Of a stretch of 64,000 nucleotides of DNA, positions 1-10,104 are shown piece after piece (position 1 is the stretch's first letter; each line of letters opens with the position of its first letter). Origin of the DNA: Rhabdophis nuchalis (Eukaryota; Chordata; Lepidosauria; Squamata; Natricidae); contig CM077648.1 in NCBI GenBank assembly GCA_039707465.1, positions 23,250,119-23,314,118 of the forward strand, in the 5' to 3' direction. A program made the translations under genes and the position numbers. The notes beneath the pieces were generated by a model. The model did no database searches. It was not told the origin of the DNA and was given only the letters and a program-made list of their open reading frames with translations.

Positions 1-366
1 TACAAGTTTACTATAGAAATACCTTCCAAATTTAATAAATTAAACTATACTCAGTATTATACCTCTACTGTGAAAATCCAGAATAGGTCATGCATGCAGA
101 ACTTTACCTCTTGAGATCTATAATCCTTTTTAAATTTGACAAATTCCTTGTTCAATATGATTAAAAGCGTAACTAATGAATGCTGGTAAAAGCAGAGAGG
201 TGGCTGAATAAACTTGGAGTCATAATTTTCTTGGAAATCTGACGTATTTACTTCTGAGTAAGTAAGAGAAAGGTCATGCTGTGTGATTTCTAAAGGCTGT
301 GGGTGATTAATTAGAATAAAACTATATGAAACCCAGAATACATGTTTATGCATAGGGGACTATGGA
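1..366. other. Unassigned intergenic sequence
   Basis: AT-rich sequence with no recognisable coding or repeat structure. The short open frame on the minus strand has no familiar motif and is probably chance. Confidence 0.4.
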
Positions 367-494
367 AAAGTACGTAGCAATAGCACTTAGACATATATAC
401 TGTTTCACAGTGCTTTTGCAGCCCTCTCTAAGTTGTTTACAGAGCCAGCCTATTGCCCCCAACAATCTGGATTTTCATTTTACCCACCTTGGAA
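367..494 (-). repeat. tRNA-derived SINE, 3' part
   Basis: Matches the reverse-complement tail of the SINE family seen complete at 45146-45376: agcaatagcac, then cagtgctttt gcagccctctctaag, a run of seven similar blocks. The SINE is cut off at 495, where a hAT-type element begins. Confidence 0.55.
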
Positions 495-495
495 G

Positions 496-680
496 CAGTG
501 GTGGGTTTCTGCAGGCTCGCAGGTGAAATTTAGAGAACCGGTGAGAGTGGGTTCCACCGGCACACCTGGAAGTAAATCTGGCCCGCCGCTGCCAGTGACC
601 CAACGGGAAGGAAAGGAAAGGAAAGGAAGAAAGAAAGAAAGAAAGGAAGGAAGGAAGGAAGGAAGGAAGGAAGGAAGGAA

Positions 681-766
<86 letters not shown>

Positions 767-828
767 GAATTTACCATCACAATTTAATCCAAAATTTTGG
801 TTGCTAAGCAAGAGCTTTCCACTCAGCA
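496..828 (-). mobile_element. hAT-type MITE, truncated, with internal purine microsatellite
   Basis: Starts with the hAT-like terminus cagtggtgggtttctgcag. It is the reverse complement of the right part of the complete element at 52977-53378, including the shared blocks agagaaccggtgagag, ctgccagtgacccaacggga and ttggttgctaagcaagagc. The middle (601-766) is a GGAA/GAAA microsatellite at the same internal position as the TTCC tract of the other copy. The far end is lost where a TIR element starts at 831. Confidence 0.7.
601..766. repeat. (GGAA)n/(GAAA)n microsatellite
   Basis: Uninterrupted purine tetranucleotide tract, GGAA units first and then GAAA units, lying inside the hAT-type MITE. Open reading frames across it (Lys/Glu/Arg- or Phe/Ser/Leu-rich) are microsatellite artefacts. 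Confidence 0.95.
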
Positions 829-830
829 TA

Positions 831-1218
831 CAGGTAATTCTCAACTTACAAACAACAATTGGAATCAGCTTTTCCTTTGCTAAGCAAGGTAGTAATTAAG
901 TGAATTGTGCACAATTTTACAGCCTTTTTTTGCCATGGTTGTTAAGTAAATAATTCAGTGAATCCAGTTTCCCCCATTGGACTTGCTTATTGGAAGCCAA
1001 ACTGGGAAGATCACAAATGGCAATCGGATGAGCCTGGGAACTTGAAACCATTGTAATGTATATGCCAATTACCAAGCAAGTTGCCAACATTTGATCACAT
1101 GAGCATGGGAAGGCTGCAACCACCATAAGTGTGAGGGCCAGTCATAAGTCGCTTTTTTCAGTGGTGGTGTAACTTTGAATGGTCACTAAATGAATGATTG
1201 TAAGTCAGTGACTACCTG
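831..1218. mobile_element. TcMar/Tigger-like MITE with TA target site
   Basis: Flanked by TA (829-830 and 1219-1220). Imperfect terminal inverted repeats: caggtaattctcaacttac at the left, and gtaagtcagtgactacctg at the right. Internal blocks of the type gttgttaagtaa and gcaaccaccataagt recur in copies at 17042-17500, 38260-38656, 55283-55588 and 60245-60467. No transposase is present, so the element is non-autonomous. Confidence 0.65.
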
Positions 1219-1220
1219 TA

Positions 1221-1689
1221 TGCTCAATTACCTGGGAGATGGGATAAATGAGTGGCAGCAGGAGAGTACAACAGGCTAGCAAATGGATGGGCCAAATGAT
1301 ATGACTCCACTTGGAAGCTAAGGCCAATTGACAGAACCTTGCTAAGGGTTTTGCAGGAATAGGATGAAGGATTAACATCTGCCTGGATTATATAAATACT
1401 AGCTGGATACCTGTGTTTCGCGACTAAACTATGTGATCGAGCAATGCAGGAGAAATCCAGTTCACTCTGGTTCAATCCGTTGGCTCAGTGGTGGTCGGTG
1501 ATTGAACCACATAAGGGAATATTGCTCCTGCCACCTTGAGTCCTGAAGCAGTATGCTAAGGAGCCCCACACTGCTCCTGAGTGAAGGAGTGGAATGTCTG
1601 CCAATTTGACCCGAGGTAACAGAATGTGAGGCAACTGGCAGTTGGAACAGAGTTCTTTTGAGGTGGGGAGGAGGAGTAGAACTCCTTAG
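1221..1689. other. Unassigned intergenic sequence
   Basis: No recognisable gene or repeat. Open frames here lack family motifs. Confidence 0.35.
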
Positions 1690-4600
1690 GATCAGAACAT
1701 GTTAATATATTTAATATAATAATATATTTAATTTGTAGAACCGCTCCCTCTCCCCACGGAAACTCGGGGCGGTGCACAGGGCAAAATAAAACAATAAATA
1801 TACAGACATAGCATAAAAACGAATTAAATCTAATACCTGTGCTAAAATCCCATTAAACACTAAAATACCCAATAATTTAAATAAAAACCCTATAGCAGAG
1901 AGACTACCCTAGGCCGGCCAAGCAGAAAAGATATGTTTTTAGTTTCAGACGGAAGGAGCGGAGGTCCGTGGTTGTCCTAATATCGGGGGGAAGGTCGTTC
2001 CAGAGGGCAGGGCCCACCACAGAGAGCGCCCTTCCCCTGGGCGTCGCCCGCTGACAGAGTCTAGTGGACGGCACCCGGAGAAGCCCCTCTCTGTGGGAGC
2101 GAATTGGCCGTGAGGATGTATGAGGCAGGATCCGATCCCGCAGATAGCTAGGTCCCGAGCCATGGAGCGCTTTAAAGATGAGAACTAACACCTTGAAGCG
2201 CACCCGGAAGACAACAGGCAGCCAGTGCAGCTCGCGCAAGAGCGGTGTTACGTGGGTAGACCTAGCGGTTCCCATAATTGCTCGCGCGGCTGCGTTCTGG
2301 ACCAACTGAAGTCTCCGGGTGCACCTCAAGGGGAGCCCCATGTAGAGAGAGTTACAATAGTCCAATCGGGATGTCACGAGTGCATGAGTGACTGTGCAAA
2401 GGGCGTCCTGATCCAATAGGGGGCGCAATTGGCGAACCAGGCGAACCAGGTAAAACGCCCTCCTGGCCACGGCTGTCACTTGATCTTCCATGGACAGCCG
2501 GGCATCCAGGAGGACACCCAAATTGCGCACCCCATCCACAGGGGCAAGATGTTCACCCCCTATGGCCAGCGATGGAGTTAGCTGGCTGAATCAGGCAGCC
2601 GGAAACCACAGCCACTCAGTCTTGGTCGGGTTGAGTCTGAGTCCGTTGCTTCCCATCCAGATCCGTACGGCTTCCAGGCACTGGCACATCACCGCTACGG
2701 CATCGTTGGGGTGGTTTGGGGTAGATATATACAGCTGAGTATCATCAGCGTAGAGATGGTACTCTACCCCAAAACCACGGATGATCTCACCCAGCGGCTT
2801 CATATGTGTTGAACAGGAGAGGCAAGAGGACCGACCCCTGAGGCACCCCACAAGTGAGGGGTCTCGAGGTCGACCTCTGCTCTCCTGCCAACACAAATTG
2901 CGATCGGCCAGAGAAGTAGGAGGAGAACCACCGTAAAACGGTGCCTCCCACCCCCAACCCCCCAGCCGATGCAATAGGATACCATGGTCGATGGTATCGA
3001 AAGCCGCCGAGAGGTCTAATAGGACCAGGATGGGGGAACAACCCCCATCTCTGGCCCTCCAGAGATCATCAACCAATGCGACCAATGCCGTCTCGGTGCT
3101 ATGCCCGGGCCGAAAGCCGGACTGGCGCGGGTCTAGATAATCAACTTCCTCCAGGTGACGGGGAAACTGTTGTGCCACCACACTCTCAACAACCTTCGCC
3201 AAAAAGGGAAGGTTGGAGACTGGACGATAGTTGGTTAATAGAGCTGGATCCAAAGAGGGCTTCTTAAGGAAGGGCCTCACCATAACCTCTTTTAGGGAAG
3301 CAGGCAAGGAACCCTCACTTAAGGATGCGTTGACAACCTCTTGGAGCCAGCCTCATGTCACCTCCCAGGATGCCAGTACAAGCCAGGAGGGACACGGGTC
3401 CAATAAACATGTGGTGGCTCGCAGTCGCCCACGTAACCTGTCCATATCCTTGGAAGCAACGGAGTCAAACTCCTCCCAAACAAGATCTGCCTCATGGCAT
3501 CCCAATGGGCCATCAATGGGGGCTAGCTCATTCCGTATCTGAGCGATTTTCTCCTGCAGAAAAGTCACAAATTCCTCTGCTCTACCCTGTAGCGGGGCTT
3601 CCCGCACCCTCTGTTGAAGGAGGGAGCAGGTCACCCTAAACAGGGCGGCAGGGTGGTTTTCTGCAGATGCTATGAGAGTGGCACAATGATGACGTTTGGC
3701 CACTCTCAGCACCACAATGTAAGTCCGTAAATGGGCTCTTACCTGTGTCCGGTCAGATTCGGAGCGAGTAGACCTCCATCTTCTCTCTAGGCATCTCTTG
3801 CGGCGTTTCATCACCCTCAGCTCCTCGGTAAACCAAGGAGCCAGGGCGGTTCGCCGCCGCAAGAGAGGCCGCAAGGGCGTGACCCGATCCAAGGGTCCCG
3901 TGGCCGCAGTATTCCATGCGGCCACGAGGTCCTCCATCGGGGCGCGGGTCAGGGGTACAGGAAATGGCCCAAGCGCCGTCTGGAACCCATCAGGGTCCAT
4001 CAGGCGCCTGGGGCGGAACCAGATAGGAGATTCTGGTTCCGCCTCCCCGCGGAGGGGAGCAGCGGTCGGAAGGTCGAGCCGGAGAAGTGAGTGGTCTGAC
4101 CATGACAAGGGTGTGATGACTATATCCCCTATACCCAGATCACTCTTCCATTGGCCTGAGACAAAGATGAGGTCCGGTGTATGTCCACCCTCGTGGGTGG
4201 GGCCTTGAATTAGTTGGGTCAGGTCCATGGCCGTCATGGAAGCCATGAACTCCCGAGCTACCTCGGATGATTCGCCCAACGATGGCAGATTAAAGTCCCC
4301 CATGACTAAAAGTCTGGGGGTCTCAACTGCCATCGTAGCGATCACCTCGAGGAGCTCGGGCAGGGCTGCTGCTACATAGCGGGGAGCCAGGTATACAACC
4401 AACAAGCCCAACTGCCTCCCTAGGCCCCACTTCACGCAGAGGGACTCACAACCGGTGGTCTGTGGCACAATGGTCTCTCTCGGCTCAAGACCTTCCCTAA
4501 TGACAACCGCTACCCCACCACCCCTAGCTAGGGCCCGGGGCTGATGAAAAGCGCGGTAACCTGGTGGGCACATTTCAACGAGGGGGAGTCCTCCCTCGTG

Positions 4601-4905
4601 GCCCAACCAGGTCTCCGCAATTCCTACCAGGTCCGGCTCCCCCTCTGATACAAGGTCATGGACGAGGGGGGCTTTGTTGACCACGGACCTGGCGTTGCAG
4701 AACATCAGCCGCAGGCCCTGGCTCTGTATTCCCTGACCACCTAGCCTGCGGGGGTTGTGGCACCCGACCGTTTGTAACCAACGGCTACGTGCCACCAACC
4801 GGGAGGCTGGAACTTGTCTCCCCTCGGCCCTCCCCCTCCCCACGACCCTCTGAATTGGTAAGCCCTCCAACGGAACGACTCGTGGTTCCCCCCTCATATC
4901 GGATC
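1690..4905 (-). mobile_element. L2-clade LINE copy A, 5'-truncated and frameshifted
   Basis: Non-LTR retrotransposon on the minus strand. The coding region is broken into three frames: about 4905-3353 (AP-type endonuclease with LMFCNARSVV, GIAETWLG, GDFNLPS and SDHSLL), 3307-2591 (reverse transcriptase with SGFRPGHSTETALVAL, LDLSAAFDTIDH and YADDTQLY) and 2539-1904 (C-terminal RLDYCNSLYMGLP). A further frame at 3041-2787 holds GVPQGSVL, so the RT domain itself is frameshifted. The sequence lacks the N-terminal basic region present in copy B. The 3' UTR has the GCACCGCCCCGAG block and ends in a degenerate TTAATA-type tail near 1700. Non-functional; upstream of and antisense to NFKB1. Confidence 0.92.
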
Positions 4906-5211
4906 CTTCCGATATGTTAATTACTGTATAAGAAATACTAATGATCTGATGGGTCATTTTGAAAAATCCTTTCTTAGCGAGCACCTAGAAGCCAAGAGGA
5001 ACATATATGCCAAATTTCAAGTTTGTAGGCTTTACAGTTCCAGAGATTTCATCATCCACCGTTACTGGTACTTGGCTTTTATATATATAAATTAGTAACT
5101 ATAGTCTTCATGTTATTGTCAAAGTCCTTAACAGAACACTCATTATCATCATTATTTTAGCCATTGTCTATCCACTGCAGGATAAAGATTTAGATTTAGA
5201 TTTATTAAATT

Positions 5212-5404
5212 TTTAGACCGCCCTTCTCCCTTGCGGGACTCAGGGCGGCGTACAGGCAATAATAAGAACAATAAGATAGAGCATAAAATCCAATTAAAAT
5301 CCAATTAAAAATATATTAATTGGATTTTATGCTCTATCTTATTGTTCTTATTATTGCCTGTACACCGCCCTGAGTCCCGCAAGGGAAAAGGGCGGTCTAA
5401 AAAG
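5212..5404. repeat. Palindrome of two inverted L2 3' ends
   Basis: Two copies of the same L2 3'-UTR segment (block accgccctgagtcccgcaag) face each other. The arms are about 85 bp with only two mismatches that I can see, joined by a short AT-rich spacer near 5297-5320. The outer ends are tttttagaccgccc and gggcggtctaaaaa. The left arm is preceded by gatttagatttagattta, a LINE-type tail. The transcript would fold into a long hairpin. Confidence 0.85.
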
Positions 5405-5909
5405 GTCTCTTCTACATATTTCCAACCTATACACTCCTGAGATTTCTTTTGCCAATTGAACCCACAATACTTGCTGATGTTGTCAATCCATCTCGTTTGA
5501 TTGATGCTCTTTCATTGATGCTTTTTATCCATTTTATGACTGCCTCGGTCAGTTCTTCTGCATCAGTTCTTCTTGTAAATAGCTCCCCTTTCAAATATAC
5601 TTTCCTTTCTGTCTCCATACACTTTGATTCAACTCTTTTTTTCTGAGCAGATGAAGAACAAAACTCTCTTAGCAGAGATTCTTTTATTAAACACAAGGCT
5701 GAAATCATTCACACTGCAGGAACTGTGAATCAGCACGCTCTACTGTAGAGTCAGACAAAATGTTTGCAATTCCAGTTTTGAAATTATCAATATTTGGAAG
5801 GACAGAAGAGGCAGCAGTCGATTGTAATTTTCTAAATGTGGTCTATAGTAAATTCTAAAGCCATTTTTATGTCCAGCAAGTTCACCTTGTGTTGCTATGG
5901 GACACAGAA
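5405..5909. other. Unassigned intergenic sequence
   Basis: No gene or repeat recognised. A 93-codon open frame on the minus strand (5708-5427, MISALCLIKESLL...) could be a decayed LINE or retroposed fragment but has no diagnostic motif. Confidence 0.35.
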
Positions 5910-6408
5910 AGATTTTTCAGAGTATAAGATGCACCAAGGTTTTAAAGAGGCAAATTAAAAAAAAACGTTTTTGTACTCTGCAAACTGCCCAACAACAGCC
6001 TGTTTTTTGCAAAACTGGGCCCGGGTTTTTTTTTAAGAGCATGAATAGCCCTTAAGAGGCTTGTACAGTGTTGGGGATGGGGGCGCAAAAACGAGCAAGC
6101 AACGGCCCATTTTTTGCTAAAACGGGCCAATTTTTTTGTCAAAACAAAACGGCATTAGGAAGCTTATAGAGTGCTTCTGGGGGCTGCAGGAGTAAATTGA
6201 GCAAAAAACAGTGCATCCTTTGCTCATTTCTGCCCTCCCCAGCCCCCAGGAGCTCTCTGAAAGCCTCCTACAAGCTATGCATGGCCATTTTGGTGAAGGG
6301 GGCGGGGTTTCAGGAGGCAAAAAACTTGATGTATTCAGTGTATAAGACGCACCCAGATTTTCAGCCTCTTTTTTTGAGGGAAAAGGGTGTGTCTTATATG
6401 GAAAGTAA
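5910..6408. mobile_element. TcMar-like TIR element of the TTTTTCGGAGTATAAGACGCACC-type family
   Basis: Begins tttttcagagtataagatgc and ends near gggtgtgtcttatatgg, an inverted pair. Inner blocks such as ggcccattttttgc and cagtgtataagacgcaccc recur in the copies at 50999-51420, 58819-59499 and 61876-61999. It is non-autonomous and degenerate. Confidence 0.6.
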
Positions 6409-6629
6409 TTTTCTAGCTCTGTAAACCTTAAGATTGACAGTTGATCAATTGTAGAAAGAAAGAAGAGAGAAAGACCACACTTGGTCTATAAACCGCTGAT
6501 GATTCATGGAAAGCTCCGCAGGTCTTCTTGGGATAGTATGTAGCCAGGTTTCCTAAATATCTCTGAAGGTTCTCAGTCTCCCATGACATAGTTGTCCCAA
6601 TGTGTATTTTTTTCTTCAAAAGGCAGGAA

Positions 6630-6985
6630 AAGGTAAAGGTTCCCCTCACACATATGTGCTAGTTGTCCCTGACTCTAGGGGAGGGTGGTCATCTCCATTT
6701 CAAAGCCGAAGAGCCAGCACTGTCCAAAGATGTCTCTGTGGTTATATGGCCAGCATGACTAGATGCCAAAGGCACATGAAGCACTAATACCTTCCTATCA
6801 AAGGTGGTTCCTATTTGTCTACTTGCATTTTTATATGCTTTCGAACTGCTAGGTTGGCAGAAGCTGGGACAAGTAACGGGAGCTCACTCCATTATGCGGC
6901 ACTAGGGATTCGAACCGCCAACCTTTCTGATCGACAAGCTCAGCACCTTAGCCACTGGGCCACCATGTGCCTTCAAAAGGCAACT
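6630..6985 (-). mobile_element. Sauria-type tRNA-derived SINE
   Basis: Read on the minus strand, the head carries tRNA-like promoter boxes: A-box-like TGGCCCAGTGGCTAAGG, and B-box-like GGTTCGAATCCC (complement of gggattcgaacc at 6906-6917). The body contains ttcgaactgctaggttggca and the 3' tail is the complement of aaaggtaaaggttcccctc. This head-body-tail order is that of squamate SINEs mobilised by BovB LINEs. It is not a tRNA gene. Confidence 0.8.
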
Positions 6986-7756
6986 AGGCTGCTTTTTTCT
7001 TGAGAAGAAGAAAGCCCCCACCATCAGAGCTGATGTAGATTCTTGGATGAGAAGTGAAACGTTTTCTTCTTCTTCCCCAAGAGAAAAAAACAATCCAGTG
7101 GCCTTCTGAAGAAAAAACACCAAAAAAACCACCTTTGAGTCAACTTTCCTAAAGCATCAAACATCATCTCTTATGGCTGGACTTTTAAAACAGGTAAAGT
7201 CCAACATGTCTCAAAAGTCCCTGCTGGAGAGCCTCTGATCTCAAAAAAAGGTTAAAACGCATTTCTTTTATTATTATTTTTAAACTTTTTTATTCATTTA
7301 CCAAAATATAAAATTCAAAGAGAAATTCAAAAAAGTAAAGGAGGAAAGCTATGGCAAAGCTAGACAGCATACTAAAAAGCAGAGATATCACACTTCCAAC
7401 AAAAGTGTGTATAGTCAAGGCTATGGTTTCCCAATTGCAATGTATGACTGTGAAAGTTGGACTATAAGAAAGGCTGAGCGCCAAAGAACTGAGGCCTTTG
7501 AACTCTGGTGCTGGAGAAGACTCCTGCGAGTCCCTTGGACTGCAAAGCGATCAAACCGGTCAATCCTAGAGGAGATCAACCCTGACTGCTCTTTAGAAGG
7601 CCAGATCCTGAAGAGGAAACTCAAATACTTTGGCCACCTAAAGAGAAGGAAGGACTCACTGGAGAAGAGCCTAATGCTGGGAATGATTGAGGGCAAAAGA
7701 AGAAGGGGACGACAGAGATGGATGGATGGAGTCACTGAAGCAGTAGGTATGAGCTT

Positions 7757-8094
7757 AGGTACAATACAATACAATAGCAGAGTTGGAAGGGACCTTGTAG
7801 GTCTTCTAGTCCAACCCCCTGCGTGGGCAGGAACCTTATATCATTTCAGACAAATGGCTATCTAACATCTTTTTAAAGACTTCCAGGGTTGGGGCATTCA
7901 CAGCTTCTGGAGGCAAGCTGTTCCAGTGGTTAATTGTTCTAACTGTCAGGAAATTTCTCCTTAGTTCTAAGTTGCTTCTCTCCTTGATTAGTTTCCACCC
8001 ATTGCTTCTTGCCCTGCCCCCAGGTGCCTTGGAGAATAGTTTGACTCCCTCTTCTTTGTGGCACTCTCTGAGATATCGGAACACTGCTATCATA
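7757..8094 (-). mobile_element. CR1 LINE 3' end inserted in BovB
   Basis: The minus-strand ORF at 8093-7836 encodes the end of CR1 reverse transcriptase (MIAVFRYLREC, LELRRNFLTVRTINHWNSLP, LEVFKKMLDSHL). The CR1 3' UTR (complement of gttggaagggaccttgtagg) and a TATTG-type tail (7760-7775 on the + strand) follow. The flanking BovB halves gagcttag and aatggactccag join up in the uninterrupted copy at 27660-27862, proving a later insertion. Confidence 0.9.
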
Positions 8095-8135
8095 AATGGA
8101 CTCCAGTGGATGGTAGAGGACAGGAAGGCCTAAAG

Positions 8136-8330
8136 CAACAGTTCTCAACCTGTGGGTAGCGGCCCCTTTGGGGGTCGAACAACCCTTTCACAGGGGTCAC
8201 CTAAGACCATCAGAAAACACATATTTTTGATGGTCTTAGGAACCAAGACACCAATTTTATGGTTGGGGGTCACAACAACATGAGGAACTGTATTAAAGGG
8301 TTGCGGCATTGGGAAGGTTGAGAACCACTG
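8136..8330. mobile_element. hAT-type MITE inserted in BovB 3' UTR
   Basis: Terminal inverted repeats caacagttctcaacc and ggttgagaaccactg. Target-site duplication of 8 bp with one difference (gcctaaag 8128-8135, gcctagag 8331-8338). The surrounding BovB sequence is continuous in the copy at 27660-27862. Confidence 0.88.
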
Positions 8331-8617
8331 GCCTAGAGGAATGTTGTCCATGGGGTCACGCTGGGTTGGACACAACAACAAAGGAAAAGTAGGAAGTGGG
8401 CGGGGGATGGAAAATATGGTGTAAGGAGGGAAAAGGAAAGAGAAAGTCACTAACCTCTCACTGTCTTTAGCACAGAAGACGCAACCTTTGAATTTTACAC
8501 AGCAGTATGCACAAGCCATTTCTATAACATTAAATCTATCATATTACCAAAACCAAAGTTTATTTTTTCCTTCATTGCAAGCACAAAATCCAGAAGCAAT
8601 TTCAAAATAGAAACAAG

Positions 8618-9330
8618 GTGATACTTGTGTCACAACACCCTGTTAAGCCCCAATTAAGGGAGGAAGCATACTGCTTTCCTTTTCTGCCTTTCGGCTCATC
8701 ACCAGAGACCATCTAGACAGAAAGCTATGAGTTCTGTTGTGTACTTTTTTTATATGTGTGTTAGGTTTTTGAGATGATCAATAAATAAATCAGGGAGACT
8801 AGGATAGATCTATTTTGAGCTTTTTAGCTCTCGTCAGCTAGCCATACCCTTACTGGGATTTGAACCGGGGCTGTATCACATGTTAGGCAGAAGCCTTAGC
8901 CACTAAGCCACCAGGTTCTCTTCCTGATCAGCTGAGATAGGAGGATAAGTATATACTTGTGTCACAACACCCTATTAAACTCCAATTAAGGGAGGAAGCA
9001 TACTGCTTTCCTTTTCTGCCTTTCGGCTCATCACCAGAGACCATCTAGACAGAAAGCTATGAGTTCCGTTGTGTACTTTTTTTTATATGTGTGTTAGGTT
9101 TTTGAGCTGATCAATAATTGTTTTATTGTTGTGACCCAAGTATATACTTATCCTCCTGTCTCAGCTGATCAGGAAGAGAACCTGGTGGCTTAGTGGCTAA
9201 GGCTTCTGCCTAACATGTAATACAGCCCCAATTGAAATCCCAGTATGGGTATGGCTAGCTGATGAGAGCTACAAAGCTCGAAATAGATCTATCCTAGTCT
9301 CCCTGATTTATTTATTGATCACCTCAAAAA
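8618..9330. repeat. Composite of direct and inverted SINE-like repeats (X-Y'-X-Y)
   Basis: Block X (8618-8775) recurs in the same orientation at 8956-9112 (acttgtgtcacaacaccct, ttttctgcctttcggctc, cagaaagctatgagtt). Block Y (9133-9330, + strand) contains a tRNA-like head (GGTGGCTTAGTGGCTAAGG and a weak B box ttgaaatccca). Its inverse Y' lies at 8776-8955, so an inverted SINE pair brackets a repeat of X. Confidence 0.75.
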
Positions 9331-9399
9331 CCTAACGTGTGTGTGTGTGTATTCTCTTCTTTGGATAAAAGAATCACATTTCTTTCATTATTCATTACA

Positions 9400-10104
9400 A
9401 TTGGCAACAAATGCTCTGTCTTACACATTGGCAAAAAAAATCAGAATACCAAATACAAGCTGGGCAGATACAACCACATGAATGACCCTCACTCTGTCAA
9501 AGGACCTAGGAGTACTCATCTCAAATGATCTAAGTGCCAGAGCTCACTGCAACAGCATTGCCAAAAAAGGCATTAAGAGTTGTTAACCTAATTTTGCTTC
9601 TTCTCCATTAACATTGTACTGCAAACTAGTACACTTCTCTGCTCACAACAGAATATCTTATACCGCCAGGCTTGACAACTTAGAACTACACCGCCTTCAA
9701 TGTGACCTGAGCGTAGTACACAAAATTATCTGCTACAATGTCCTACCTGTCAATGACTACTTCAGCTTCAACCACAATACAGGAGCACACAATAGATACA
9801 AACTCAAAGCAAACCACTCCAAACCTGACTGCAGAAAATATGATTTCAGCAAGAGTGATCAATTCCTGAAATGCATTACCTGACTCTGTGGTTTCCTCTC
9901 CAAACCCCCAAAACTTTAACCTTAGACTGTCTACTGTTGACCTCACCCCATTCCCAAGAGATCCGTAAAGGGGGCGTGCATAAGCGCACCACCGTGCCTA
10001 CCGTCCTACTGTCCCCATCTATTTGTATCCATTTCTTTCATTCATCTCTATGTCTATATTTATACCTGCTATCTTGTTCATGTTTGACAAACTAATAAAT
10101 ACAA
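9400..10104 (+). mobile_element. LINE 3' fragment, CR1/L3-like
   Basis: A decayed frame resembling the C-terminus of a non-LTR reverse transcriptase: RISYTARLDNLELHRL, then CDLSVVHKIICYNVLP, and an end with many Lys/Arg residues. The 3' end aataaatacaaatacaaat (10090-10110) is a short-repeat tail. Exact clade uncertain. Confidence 0.55.

Larger units (their letters stand above)
7343..8379 (+). mobile_element. RTE-BovB LINE 3' portion, with nested insertions
   Basis: The segment 7410-7756 encodes the C-terminus of BovB reverse transcriptase (YDCESWTIRKAE, ELWCWRRLLRVPW, KLKYFGHLKRR, RRGRQRWMDGVTEA). The 3' end resumes at about 8095 (aatggactccagtggatgg) and at 8331 (ctagaggaatgttgtccatg), ending ggttggacacaac. 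A probable target-site duplication aaagga flanks it (7337-7342 and 8380-8385). Comparison with the uninterrupted BovB copy at 27660-27862 shows where the CR1 and hAT entered. BovB is a LINE clade known for horizontal transfer among squamates and ruminants. Confidence 0.88.
7196..9400. repeat. Segmental duplication, unit 1 (interrupted)
   Basis: Shares ordered blocks with 10105-10775: gtctcaaa.gtccctgctgg, gcctctgat.tcaaaaaa, aaatataaaa.tcaaagagaa, a later block tttacacagcagtatgcaca/tttacacaacactctgcaca, gcaagcacaaaatccagaag, and tctttggataaaa. Unit 1 is split by BovB (7343-8379) and by the 8618-9330 SINE composite. Unit 2 is split only by a MITE. Confidence 0.75.

Noticed and set aside
433..807. 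Open frame of 124 codons rich in Lys, Glu and Arg
   Set aside because: It runs through a GGAA/GAAA microsatellite inside a MITE; the repetitive protein follows from the repeat.
2591..3307. Reverse transcriptase frames as host genes
   Set aside because: They belong to an L2 LINE with frameshifts; all RT/endonuclease frames in the window (L2, CR1, BovB) are mobile-element genes.
6885..6985. tRNA-like boxes suggesting a tRNA gene
   Set aside because: The cloverleaf is incomplete and is followed by a SINE body and a BovB-like tail. Same for 9190, 39530, 45350, 46895 and 58140.
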